Source: CAG-964 sp902789345
Lineage (GTDB): Bacteria > Bacillota > Clostridia > Oscillospirales > Acutalibacteraceae
Assembly (NCBI GenBank): GCA_052117325.1
Contig: JBQKJJ010000039.1
Direction: 5' to 3' (one strand)
Length of the DNA: 7,087 nt
Part shown: positions 1 through 6,352 of the stretch, piece after piece
Position numbering within the stretch: the first letter of the stretch is position 1
Layout: every line of letters begins with the position of its first letter
Notes under the pieces: model-generated
The model's input: only the letters and a program-made list of their open reading frames with translations
Databases searched by the model: none
What the model was told of the DNA's origin: nothing
Program-made: the position numbers and the translations under genes

Positions 1-41
1 TGCTTAAACTCTGGTGTATATGTTTTTTGATTTTTAGCCAT
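1..41 (-). CDS. IS3-type transposase OrfA, first 13 codons (partial)
   Basis: The minus strand reads ATG at 41-39 and then MAKNQKTYTPEFK before running off the window. An N-terminus of this kind, ending in a Y-x-x-E-F-K stretch, is typical of the small HTH protein OrfA of IS3-family elements, which is usually joined to the DDE protein OrfB by programmed frameshifting. An AGGAG Shine-Dalgarno sits 8 bases upstream. Only the very start is visible, so the IS subgroup cannot be given. The same gene start appears at 7047-7087 on the plus strand. Confidence 0.7.
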   Translation of the reverse strand, partial: MAKNQKTYTPEFK

Positions 42-58
42 TGTGTTGAACTCCTTTT

Positions 59-1723
59 TTATAAGTATAGCTTGTTCAACTTTTCGTGTCTATGGTTATA
101 TACTAGCACCACATTGTCCAGTTCAACGCTAAACGGAGGATTTGTTAGAATTAAATCGAACTGTCCATTGACTTCACGCTCTTGGTAAAGCGTATCCTTA
201 ATACTTCCATTCAAAGCGTTTGGTGCTGTTTCCTTTTCGTATTTAGCAAACGGAAGCAAACCATCCTTTACAAAAATATTAGTGGAACCGTCTCCGTGAA
301 GGATCATATTGACCTTCGTTGCCGTACCAAGATTAAAGTTTATCTCAGAACCATAAATATAAGTTTGTGCCCACTTATTTTCTCTATGATCTGGGAAAAA
401 CCAATCAGAGGTTACTTTGTCTTTGACAGCTCTTGAAGTGCCAAGATCATTATTGTAGCCCAAAGCATTACGATTACGGTACTTCATATTTTCCGTAATG
501 AACTTCATGTACTCAATTAGAAATGTTCCGCTGCCTGCTGAGGGGTCAATCATATACGGGATTTCTTTGTCATCTTTGATACGCTTAATCGCAAGCTTGT
601 CTGCCTGAATAGCATAGAGCATGAACCGCACGAGGTTTGTGTGGGTAAAAAATTGTCCCTTGCTTTGTTTGAATCCATCACGAATAATGCCCTCAAAGAA
701 GTCGCCCAATATATCTTTACCACTCAAGCTGTTTTTGCCGTCCACAAAAGAAAGTCCTTCTAACTTCTGAACGGCATATTTGAGCTTTGATAAAGAGAAC
801 TTTTTGGTATCTACTACATAAGATTTTTCAAGTTCTTTTTCATCTAAAATATAAAGCTTGGATTTAAGCGCACGACGATAAAGCTCATTGATACGGTCAA
901 AGAGCTTCTCATTTGTTTCAAATTTCTCATCGCCATCTTTTGCGAATGTCATTGACTGAAAATCGTAAGTGTCACCGTCTTCCTTCTCGTCTTCATCCTG
1001 TATTTTGGAAAGTATCAGATTCGTCAAAGAAGAGAAAACATCGTTATCATCGGTTCCGCCACCACCCCAAAGAACATTGTGCAAATCTTTTTGAAGTTGC
1101 AAAAGCATACCATGCGAACAATTAGTTTCCAAGTCTTTTTCAGAACCTTTTATATATGGCTTTTTCTGTGCTTTGCCATAACGAGTGGGTATTGTATTTG
1201 TAAAATCACGGACGGCTTCCCAATCAGCGTAGGTAGGGTATTTTTGGTTATCGATGATAATACACTCATCGGAAATTGAGCCGCTTGCATCGTTGGAGGT
1301 GTATAAAACTAAATATTTAACATCATGACCTTCGGTGCGTTCCATACCCGCCAACTTAAAAAGTTGTTCCTCGATAAAACTATCTTTGTCAATAGTTGCA
1401 TATTCTTCTTGGTTTTTAACTTCTATAAATAGGAAAGCATCACCGTTTGCATCCCTCACGATGATGTCAATACGGCTTGTAATAGTGTGGGGACGACCGG
1501 CAGTATATTCGTGCTCGATCTCTATTTTATCCGGAGCATAGCTAAGCTCATTTACTAGCTTTGTTAATAAATACGCACGACACAGTTCTTCCGGTTTGGC
1601 ATCCGTTCGTTTTTGGCATTGAATTATTTTATCATACGCCAATTTTCCTGCTGATAAATCAAGTTTAGTTACAACCTTAACGGGTTGATCATCGATGTAT
1701 TGTTTAACCAATGAATTATTCAT
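59..1723 (-). CDS. PD-(D/E)XK nuclease fused to N6-adenine DNA methylase, C-terminus cut by IS
   Basis: This is a single-chain restriction-modification protein, truncated. Residues about 40-110 look like the HsdR N-terminal nuclease fold (HSDR_N_2 type): an acidic E68-x-E70 stretch, D86 in SRIDIIV, and E101-V-K103 in FLFIEVKN, giving the D...ExK core. Residues about 270-535 are an HsdM-like gamma-class N6-adenine methylase: GDFFEG and GQFFT near 340-360, SAM-binding motif DPSAGSGTF at 393-401, YGSEIN at 457-462 and catalytic NPPF at 528-531. A low-complexity acidic linker (about 220-260) joins them. The start is ATG 1723 with SD AAGGAGG 8 bases upstream. The native gene ends at N537; the last 17 residues and the stop come from the IS. 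Any target-recognition domain is missing, so methylation and specificity are probably lost. Such fusions resemble type IIG or single-chain type I-like enzymes. It lies 55 bp after the DUF262 gene, probably in one operon. Confidence 0.85.
   Translation of the reverse strand: MNNSLVKQYIDDQPVKVVTKLDLSAGKLAYDKIIQCQKRTDAKPEELCRAYLLTKLVNELSYAPDKIEIEHEYTAGRPHTITSRIDIIVRDANGDAFLFIEVKNQEEYATIDKDSFIEEQLFKLAGMERTEGHDVKYLVLYTSNDASGSISDECIIIDNQKYPTYADWEAVRDFTNTIPTRYGKAQKKPYIKGSEKDLETNCSHGMLLQLQKDLHNVLWGGGGTDDNDVFSSLTNLILSKIQDEDEKEDGDTYDFQSMTFAKDGDEKFETNEKLFDRINELYRRALKSKLYILDEKELEKSYVVDTKKFSLSKLKYAVQKLEGLSFVDGKNSLSGKDILGDFFEGIIRDGFKQSKGQFFTHTNLVRFMLYAIQADKLAIKRIKDDKEIPYMIDPSAGSGTFLIEYMKFITENMKYRNRNALGYNNDLGTSRAVKDKVTSDWFFPDHRENKWAQTYIYGSEINFNLGTATKVNMILHGDGSTNIFVKDGLLPFAKYEKETAPNALNGSIKDTLYQEREVNGQFDLILTNPPFSVELDNVVLVYNHRHEKLNKLYL
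64..92 (-). promoter_or_regulatory. Transposase promoter of the left IS copy
   Basis: On the minus strand a TAGACA -35 box (92-87) and a TATACT -10 box (69-64) are separated by 17 bp, close to the sigma-70/sigma-A consensus. It points out of the window into the transposase and lies within the IS-derived tail of the truncated methylase reading frame. Confidence 0.6.
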
Positions 1724-1778
1724 GGATTAATCCTCCTTGTTCGCTCTAGTGATTATTAAACCTGAATGTTTTTTCTTA

Positions 1779-3926
1779 TTACACATTCTTATCAAGTTCT
1801 TTTAGAAGGCTAGCTAAAACACCATTTGCCTTTGTAGGACCTTGGAAAGTTGCCACAACACCTTTTTCCTTCATTTCTTTGAGGGCAAGGCTATTGTGGG
1901 GATAGGATTTTAATAATTCTAAGCGAATAAATTTATTACTGGATGCAAGCGCATCATCTTCCTTATAGTACTCCGAATCATCAATAATTCGCTCGGAATC
2001 ACTGAGATTCGTAGCAATTACACGACACTTATAAGAAATCTCAGCATAGGGCAATGTCAGATAAATATAGACAATATCATCGACTTCATAATTAGCATGT
2101 TGTGCCCACTCGATTTGAGTCATGTTATTAAAAGCACCGATCACATCGTAATAATCTGTATTGCCTGCGATAACCCAAACTGTATTACCTTCAAGACCGT
2201 TATCGTTATTGAAAACTTTTCTTGCAGTTTCAAAGGATACCGCATTATACTCTTCGTCACTCCAACCGCCAAACATATCTTTAATCTGACCAATATCCCA
2301 GATATCTTTAGCGATGTTAAGGTATGCCTTGGCACGTTCGCTGACAGCGTTTTTATCCATCTTACTATAAGCTTTTATGCCGTGCTTTTTTGCCAAGGGA
2401 AGAAAAAGAGGATTGTTTTCATAGAACAGTGAATTCATTGCTTTTGCAAAAACTACATTGTCACCAAGATATTTTTGAACCTTCAAATCGTATTTCATAT
2501 CTTGATAACTTCTGTTCTTATCTTTTGTGAGAATCATCAAGTTGCCAATGTTATGTCTCGTAGCATTAAAGTCACGTTCATCGGCAAAATCTTCTGCATA
2601 GTCAGAATACATATCCGGTAAGATGTGCTCGATGTCAAAAGGATTCTTGGATTTTCTGTTGATATATGTATCAAATTCAGAGGGATTACCCATCTCAATG
2701 TTTAAATGAGATGCAAAGCGAGCAATAAAGTGTAATGTATATCTCTTGAAGAACTGATTTTCATAATTAAGTTCTTCAAATTTATCCCAACCAACATTGG
2801 CATCAAGTAAAGCCTTGGTTAAAATAATGGCAATTTCTTTAACGCTTTTGTTTCTAATATTGACAAGGACCTTAAATAAGAAAACCTTATTGGTATTAAA
2901 GTTTGCCTTTTTAAAGTTAAGAATTCGATTAGATGCAAAAATGTCTACGAATTTAGCAACAAGCTTGATTTTCTCATTTACAACGGACGGCTCATCATCC
3001 TTATCTATGGCGGAAATCATAAGCAACGTTTGATAATTCAAATCTCTATTTGCATTATAGAATACACTTTCAAAACCAGCGATGAGTTTTTTAGAGTATT
3101 GTTTGATCTTAAGATATAACTCCACCATCTGGCTCATTTCTTTAAGCACAAACTCTTTATAGTCCTTAGATGTAGTTAATCCCATTTGCTTTTTAGCATT
3201 TTGACGTACCCACTCGTGGAATTTTTCGCCGAGGAGTTCGTAATCCTTGTCTTCGGCATCTTTCTTGCCTTCACGAAGTGATGTAGCATAGTTACCACGA
3301 AGCCAAAGGGAAATAAACTCGACGTTAGCTGTGTTGACTACACCACTTTGTTCAGATTCCGCAGCTGATTTGATTTTATTAACAAGTTCTTGCCACTTGA
3401 AATTCACTTCAAGCTTATCATCTTCGCTAACTTCGTTTAATACAAACGCTTTGAGCATTTCTGCGCTGTTCAAGCTCAACCCACGATCATTCATAGTGAT
3501 AAAAATAGTGTGAGCTTTTTGTTCTGACGGGGTTATAATTTCAAGTAATAAAATCTTGTGCATTACCCAACATGCAAAATAAGGTAATGCTTCAGGAGTG
3601 ATTTCATCCCTGAATAAGTCAATAATGTCAAGATATCTATCAAGAAGAGTTTGAGAACTTTCGTCAGTGGGTTGGAAGTTTGTCTCTCCTTTGTACAGAT
3701 GACCCATACACGCTTTGCGTTCTGGAACATTAATATTAAACGTTTTCTTTGCGCCGAAGGGGCTGGATAAAATCATATTGGGGAGCATACTATCAAGTTC
3801 GTGATTACCTTGATCGTGAAGCATTTTATTAATATACATCAACAACAAGGTTAGAGAAGTTAAACGCTGTTGACCGTCAACAATTTCTTTTGTGGAATCG
3901 TCGCCGGTGCGAATAATGCTTCCCAT
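1779..3926 (-). CDS. DUF262-DUF1524 (GmrSD-type) nuclease with PUA/EVE-like C-terminal domain, main part
   Basis: This family covers type IV restriction (GmrSD, BrxU) and phosphorothioate-sensing SspE, which cut modified or foreign DNA. Numbering is from M1 at 3926. The DUF262 NTP-binding/ParB-like nuclease part has IVDGQQRLTSL at 15-25 and a conserved FITMNDRGLSL block at 142-152. A DUF1524 HNH nuclease follows, with DIEHILP at 431-437 (H434) and HNIGNLMIL at 458-466 with N471 after it. The last 140 residues look like a PUA-superfamily EVE-like fold (TVWVIAG at 582-588, then VDDIVYIYL), a plausible reader of modified bases. The reading frame continues upstream in the same phase to 4136 but for one TAA at 3935-3933, so this is the downstream part of an interrupted gene. 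ATG 3926 has no clear Shine-Dalgarno; translation would need reinitiation 6 bases after the stop. Without the first 70 residues it lacks the QR-x-x-x-W motif and may be inactive. Confidence 0.8.
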   Translation of the reverse strand: MGSIIRTGDDSTKEIVDGQQRLTSLTLLLMYINKMLHDQGNHELDSMLPNMILSSPFGAKKTFNINVPERKACMGHLYKGETNFQPTDESSQTLLDRYLDIIDLFRDEITPEALPYFACWVMHKILLLEIITPSEQKAHTIFITMNDRGLSLNSAEMLKAFVLNEVSEDDKLEVNFKWQELVNKIKSAAESEQSGVVNTANVEFISLWLRGNYATSLREGKKDAEDKDYELLGEKFHEWVRQNAKKQMGLTTSKDYKEFVLKEMSQMVELYLKIKQYSKKLIAGFESVFYNANRDLNYQTLLMISAIDKDDEPSVVNEKIKLVAKFVDIFASNRILNFKKANFNTNKVFLFKVLVNIRNKSVKEIAIILTKALLDANVGWDKFEELNYENQFFKRYTLHFIARFASHLNIEMGNPSEFDTYINRKSKNPFDIEHILPDMYSDYAEDFADERDFNATRHNIGNLMILTKDKNRSYQDMKYDLKVQKYLGDNVVFAKAMNSLFYENNPLFLPLAKKHGIKAYSKMDKNAVSERAKAYLNIAKDIWDIGQIKDMFGGWSDEEYNAVSFETARKVFNNDNGLEGNTVWVIAGNTDYYDVIGAFNNMTQIEWAQHANYEVDDIVYIYLTLPYAEISYKCRVIATNLSDSERIIDDSEYYKEDDALASSNKFIRLELLKSYPHNSLALKEMKEKGVVATFQGPTKANGVLASLLKELDKNV

Positions 3927-3932
3927 AAAGTA

Positions 3933-4136
3933 TTAGCCATATTGAGCCACTTCATCTGTATCTTCGTGCTTAAATTTACTATTTTCATAGTACATCAAAA
4001 AGCAGTCGGTTATATCGTTAATAAGCTGCTCAATTCGCTTTCTACCCCAACGATACTCTCTTTGGTAGACGTTGATAGTAAAGGTCTTACTATTTAGTAT
4101 TTCATATAACGTTTCCGTTTTGTTGATTCTATCCAT
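3933..4136 (-). CDS. N-terminal fragment of the DUF262 nuclease, ended by an in-frame TAA
   Basis: These 67 residues contain the first DUF262 signature, FTINVYQREYRW (19-30), the family's usual 'IPxYQRxYxW' motif with N22 in place of the common proline, followed by a helix (RIEQLINDI). The start is ATG 4136, preceded by AAGGAA about 9 bases upstream. The frame stops at TAA 3935-3933 but continues in phase with YFMGSII and then the DGQQR motif of the larger part, exactly as an uninterrupted DUF262 protein would. The original protein was therefore about 785 residues. Likely causes are a nonsense mutation (for example CAA to TAA) or a sequence error; no frameshift is needed. On its own this fragment would not form a complete domain. 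Confidence 0.75.
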   Translation of the reverse strand: MDRINKTETLYEILNSKTFTINVYQREYRWGRKRIEQLINDITDCFLMYYENSKFKHEDTDEVAQYG

Positions 4137-4249
4137 AATAAAATTCCTTTCGAATTTAATTATCTTTTATATGATGACAAATTTTGCACTCATAATGCCA
4201 ACGAGGTGTGGCTTGAGGAAAAGATGCTTGTGGGATAATAAGATTTGTT

Positions 4250-5332
4250 TCAAACTAAAACTTCCCACTTGCCGTAGCGTTTGCCGCTTTCACGGCGGAT
4301 ATAGTTTTTATCTTGCAGCGATTTCATAATTCGCTTGATTGTTGCAATAGACTTTCCGGTTTGTTCTGCAATCTCTTGCTGTTTTATCGTCGGGTTCTTT
4401 GCAACCAATTCTAAAATCGCCAGTTCTTCTAAGGTGCAGTCAAAAGTGTCAAATTGAGACTTTTGAACTTTGGAGTTGATACTTTGGGAATTGTTTTCAT
4501 CCACATAGTCAATGTGCATATATCTGTTTTTCAGCTCGTAATGAGTATCTAACAAAAGATTGGAAAAGAACATTTCCAAAAATTTCGTTGTGGAATGAAT
4601 GCCTTTTTGAATATTGTTATAGTTTGCTCGAACCAATGCATTACGAAAATACCAAGAGTTTTCACGGAACGCATCGTTATTGACACGAAATCCAAAGGTT
4701 TTCATATATTTAATCATAAACACGGCGGTGGCTCTTGTGTTACCTTCGCCGAAGGGATGAATCTGCCAAATGTCGGAAGCAAATTTCGCCAAATGCTTTA
4801 CAGCCGCATCAACGGACAAGCCTTCGTAAGAAAATTGCTTCTCGGTGGCAAAGTCATAATCCAAAGTTTCTTTGATACTGTTCCAATCTGCATAGATGAC
4901 TGTATCGCCGTTCAGCACCCATTCTTTCTTTGTGATGTTGTACTGTCTGACTTGACCTGCGTGACTGAACACACCCTCAAATAATCTGCGGTGAATGGTA
5001 ATCCACTCAGCCGGAGAAAACTGGAATGCCTTTTCACCTAACAGCTTCGCAATTCTTGCCGAAACAATATCCGCCTCTTTGGTTTCGTTTTCTATTTCTG
5101 TGCGGGTGGTTCTCTGCTCGTAATAGCTGTAAATACGCTTTTGCGCTTCATCAATTGTGATTTTGCCCTCAATATGCTCTTTAGCGGTGTCCAGCAAATA
5201 GGCAGAAGTATTCAGTCCGTCAACCGCCTGCAAGCCGATGGCGGTCTGCCACGCTTCACTTTTCTCGGTTCTGTCGGGTTCGCCCTGCTTTATATATTCT
5301 TCAAGTTCAAATTGCCAATCCTTGTCCGGCAT
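4250..5332 (-). CDS. Fic family protein with VbhA-like N-terminal region and C-terminal winged helix
   Basis: Fic enzymes transfer AMP (or another nucleotide moiety) from a nucleotide onto a target protein hydroxyl. Residues about 27-75 (AIGLQAVDGL, then a helix with EHIEGKITIDEAQ) resemble the VbhA-type antitoxin domain fused in cis. The inhibitory motif [S/T]xxxE[G/N] is degenerate here: L34 and D38-G39 occupy the Ser and Glu positions. The Fic core is about 105-260, with active site HPFGEGNTR at 192-200 (catalytic H192, E196, N198, R200). T199 replaces the usual G, and the second Arg of HxFx(D/E)GNGRxxR is A203. Residues about 300-360 form a winged HTH, suggesting DNA binding and perhaps autoregulation. 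The start is ATG 5332 with SD GAGGTG 5 bases upstream. It begins 20 bp after the other Fic gene, so the two are co-transcribed. The target is unknown. Confidence 0.9.
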   Translation of the reverse strand: MPDKDWQFELEEYIKQGEPDRTEKSEAWQTAIGLQAVDGLNTSAYLLDTAKEHIEGKITIDEAQKRIYSYYEQRTTRTEIENETKEADIVSARIAKLLGEKAFQFSPAEWITIHRRLFEGVFSHAGQVRQYNITKKEWVLNGDTVIYADWNSIKETLDYDFATEKQFSYEGLSVDAAVKHLAKFASDIWQIHPFGEGNTRATAVFMIKYMKTFGFRVNNDAFRENSWYFRNALVRANYNNIQKGIHSTTKFLEMFFSNLLLDTHYELKNRYMHIDYVDENNSQSINSKVQKSQFDTFDCTLEELAILELVAKNPTIKQQEIAEQTGKSIATIKRIMKSLQDKNYIRRESGKRYGKWEVLV

Positions 5333-5352
5333 ATTTGCACCTCATTTCGTTA

Positions 5353-5958
5353 TCATAGTTCTTCCGTCCTGAAGGTTGTATATCCCTCGTAGTAGTAGCT
5401 GTGGTCGATGCCTTTCATATAGACCTCTCGGCTATCCACATCATCGGTGAGTGCGTTTTTCAAAAAATGTTTGATTTCAATATCTTTTATCGGGCTGCGC
5501 TCCATTGCAAGAAGATAATCTTCTTTATCCACCTTGCTCCAATCAACAACTTTGTGAAGTTCAGTTTTGAAAATGAGGTCGAGCCAAATACGAGTGCTGC
5601 GACCGTTACCCTCACGGAAAGGGTGGGAGATATTCATCTCGACATACTTTTCTACTATCTCGTCAAATGTAGATTGCGGCATTTTATCAATATTAGTAAG
5701 AGCCGCTTCGAGGTACATCAAAGGAGCAAAGCGAAAATTGCCTTTAGAAATGTTTACGGTTCTGATTTCTCCGGCGAAGTCGTAGATCTCGTCAAAGAGA
5801 TACTTATGAATTGCTTTGAGTGCAGAGAATTTTCCCGCCTCCAATTCATCGAGCATACCGCTCTCAAAAAGTTCAAGAGCCTTTTTCTTGCTGATGCGTT
5901 CTTCTTCACGGGCAAGATCGGCAGAATTTGTAAGACCTAATTTATTTTCAAGTGCCAT
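5353..5958 (-). CDS. fic: Class III Fic AMP-transferase with C-terminal inhibitory motif
   Basis: This is a small Fic protein very like Neisseria NmFic in length and pattern. The active site is HPFREGNGRSTR at 112-123, with every canonical residue present: H112, F114, E116, G117, N118, R120, R123. The upstream beta-flap region is IRTVNISKGNFRF (65-77). The C-terminal helix carries SYYYEG at 187-192, matching the class III inhibitory motif [S/T]xxxE[G/N] with S187 and E191; in this class the glutamate blocks productive ATP binding until it is relieved by oligomer dissociation and self-AMPylation. It is therefore predicted active but self-silenced. Related Fic toxins modify DNA gyrase or topoisomerase IV; the target here is inference. 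The start is ATG 5958 with SD GGAGG 6 bases upstream. It lies 20 bp after the HTH gene and 20 bp before the second Fic gene. Confidence 0.93.
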   Translation of the reverse strand: MALENKLGLTNSADLAREEERISKKKALELFESGMLDELEAGKFSALKAIHKYLFDEIYDFAGEIRTVNISKGNFRFAPLMYLEAALTNIDKMPQSTFDEIVEKYVEMNISHPFREGNGRSTRIWLDLIFKTELHKVVDWSKVDKEDYLLAMERSPIKDIEIKHFLKNALTDDVDSREVYMKGIDHSYYYEGYTTFRTEEL

Positions 5959-5978
5959 ATCGCACCTCCAAATACTAA

Positions 5979-6167
5979 TTACTTATCCGCCGCAACGCCG
6001 GATTTCATCCAAGCATCGACTTCGCTGACCTTGAATTTCCACAGTCTGCCTATCTTAGCGGCGGGCATATTGCGACGTTCAATCCAGTCGAGAACTGTAT
6101 CACGGCTAACGCCCAAATATTCCATTATCTCTTTCATTGAATACCAGCGTTCAAGGTTGTTATCCAT
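5979..6167 (-). CDS. Small excisionase-type HTH DNA-binding protein
   Basis: This 62-aa protein consists almost entirely of an HTH_17 (excisionase/MerR-like) domain: WYSMKEIMEYLGVSRDTVLDWI is the helix-turn-helix with a Y/S-x-x-E-x-x-x-x-L-G-V-S-R-x-T-V pattern, followed by the wing RNMPAAKIGRLWKF and the final helix VSEVDAWM. Such proteins bind short DNA sites as repressors or architectural factors. As the first gene of the operon it probably controls the Fic genes and perhaps the downstream nuclease genes. The ATG at 6167 is preferred over an in-frame GTG at 6188, because a strong GGAGGA lies 8 bases before the ATG and would otherwise be inside the coding sequence. No integrase is visible nearby, so an excision role is not supported here. 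Confidence 0.85.
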   Translation of the reverse strand: MDNNLERWYSMKEIMEYLGVSRDTVLDWIERRNMPAAKIGRLWKFKVSEVDAWMKSGVAADK

Positions 6168-6174
6168 GGTGAAA

Positions 6175-6180
6175 TCCTCC
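6175..6180 (-). promoter_or_regulatory. Shine-Dalgarno deciding the HTH gene start
   Basis: GGAGGA on the minus strand lies 8 bases upstream of ATG 6167. It supports this start over the in-frame GTG at 6188, which lacks a comparable site. Confidence 0.7.
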
Positions 6181-6211
6181 GTTTTCACAAAAATACAATT
6201 TTACATCATAT

Positions 6212-6240
6212 AGTATAACACAATTCTTTGGATTTTTCTA
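6212..6240 (-). promoter_or_regulatory. Promoter of the HTH-Fic-Fic operon
   Basis: On the minus strand TAGAAA (6240-6235) and TATACT (6217-6212) are spaced 17 bp apart. The -10 box matches five of six consensus bases and the -35 box four. Transcription would start near 6205, giving a leader of about 38 bases before ATG 6167. It lies just after the terminator of the preceding gene, as expected for an independent transcription unit. No clear palindromic operator was seen. Confidence 0.6.
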
Positions 6241-6290
6241 GGTTTAATAGGGGTTTATTCGGGGTTGACACGAAAAAGTTATAAATTGCA

Positions 6291-6335
6291 CGGAAAAGGA
6301 AAAGCCTTCTTCCAAAAAAATCGGGAGGAGGCTTT
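6291..6335 (-). terminator. Hairpin terminator after the DUF234-tailed ATPase fragment
   Basis: On the minus strand the arm AAAGCCTCCTCCC (6335-6323) pairs with GGAAGAAGGCTTT (6313-6301) around a T-rich loop, with two A-C mismatches, and is followed by TTTTCCTTTT. It sits 18 bp after the stop at 6353 and before the operon promoter. On the plus strand the same arms pair over 13 bp if two G-U pairs are allowed, but no U tract follows there, so the minus-strand direction is favoured. Confidence 0.55.
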
Positions 6336-6352
6336 GAAATCTATATGTAGAA

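Larger units (their letters stand above)
1..111 (-). mobile_element. IS3-type insertion sequence, 5' end (left copy, partial)
   Basis: These 111 bases are the exact reverse complement of 6977-7087, so the same element occurs at both ends in opposite orientation. Read on the minus strand it begins 5'-TGGTGCTAG, carries a promoter, an AGGAG Shine-Dalgarno and the start of a transposase. The TG-type terminus suits IS3-family ends. The inner boundary lies at 111/112, where the two copies stop matching; it could be off by a base because a chance match cannot be excluded. The rest of the element, its other end and any target duplication lie outside the window. Confidence 0.85.

Noticed and set aside
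2141..2335. 64-codon minus-strand frame inside the DUF262 gene
   Set aside because: It is in a different phase within the long DUF262 coding sequence and carries no independent evidence.
4595..4984. 129-codon plus-strand open frame
   Set aside because: It is antisense to the second Fic gene and covers its active-site region; a shadow of a well-supported gene.
5401..5940. 179-codon plus-strand open frame
   Set aside because: It lies opposite the class III Fic gene, whose motifs are complete, and shows no recognisable domain or operon context.
5979..6167. Excisionase of an integrated element
   Set aside because: The HTH fold is of the excisionase type, but no integrase or attachment-site repeat is visible; a local regulator is the simpler reading.
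6168..6188. Upstream GTG start giving a 69-aa HTH protein
   Set aside because: The strong GGAGGA at 6175-6180 would be inside the coding sequence; it is correctly placed for ATG 6167.
6301..6335. Plus-strand reading of the hairpin as a terminator
   Set aside because: The stem is fully paired with two G-U pairs, but no U tract follows and no plus-strand gene precedes it.
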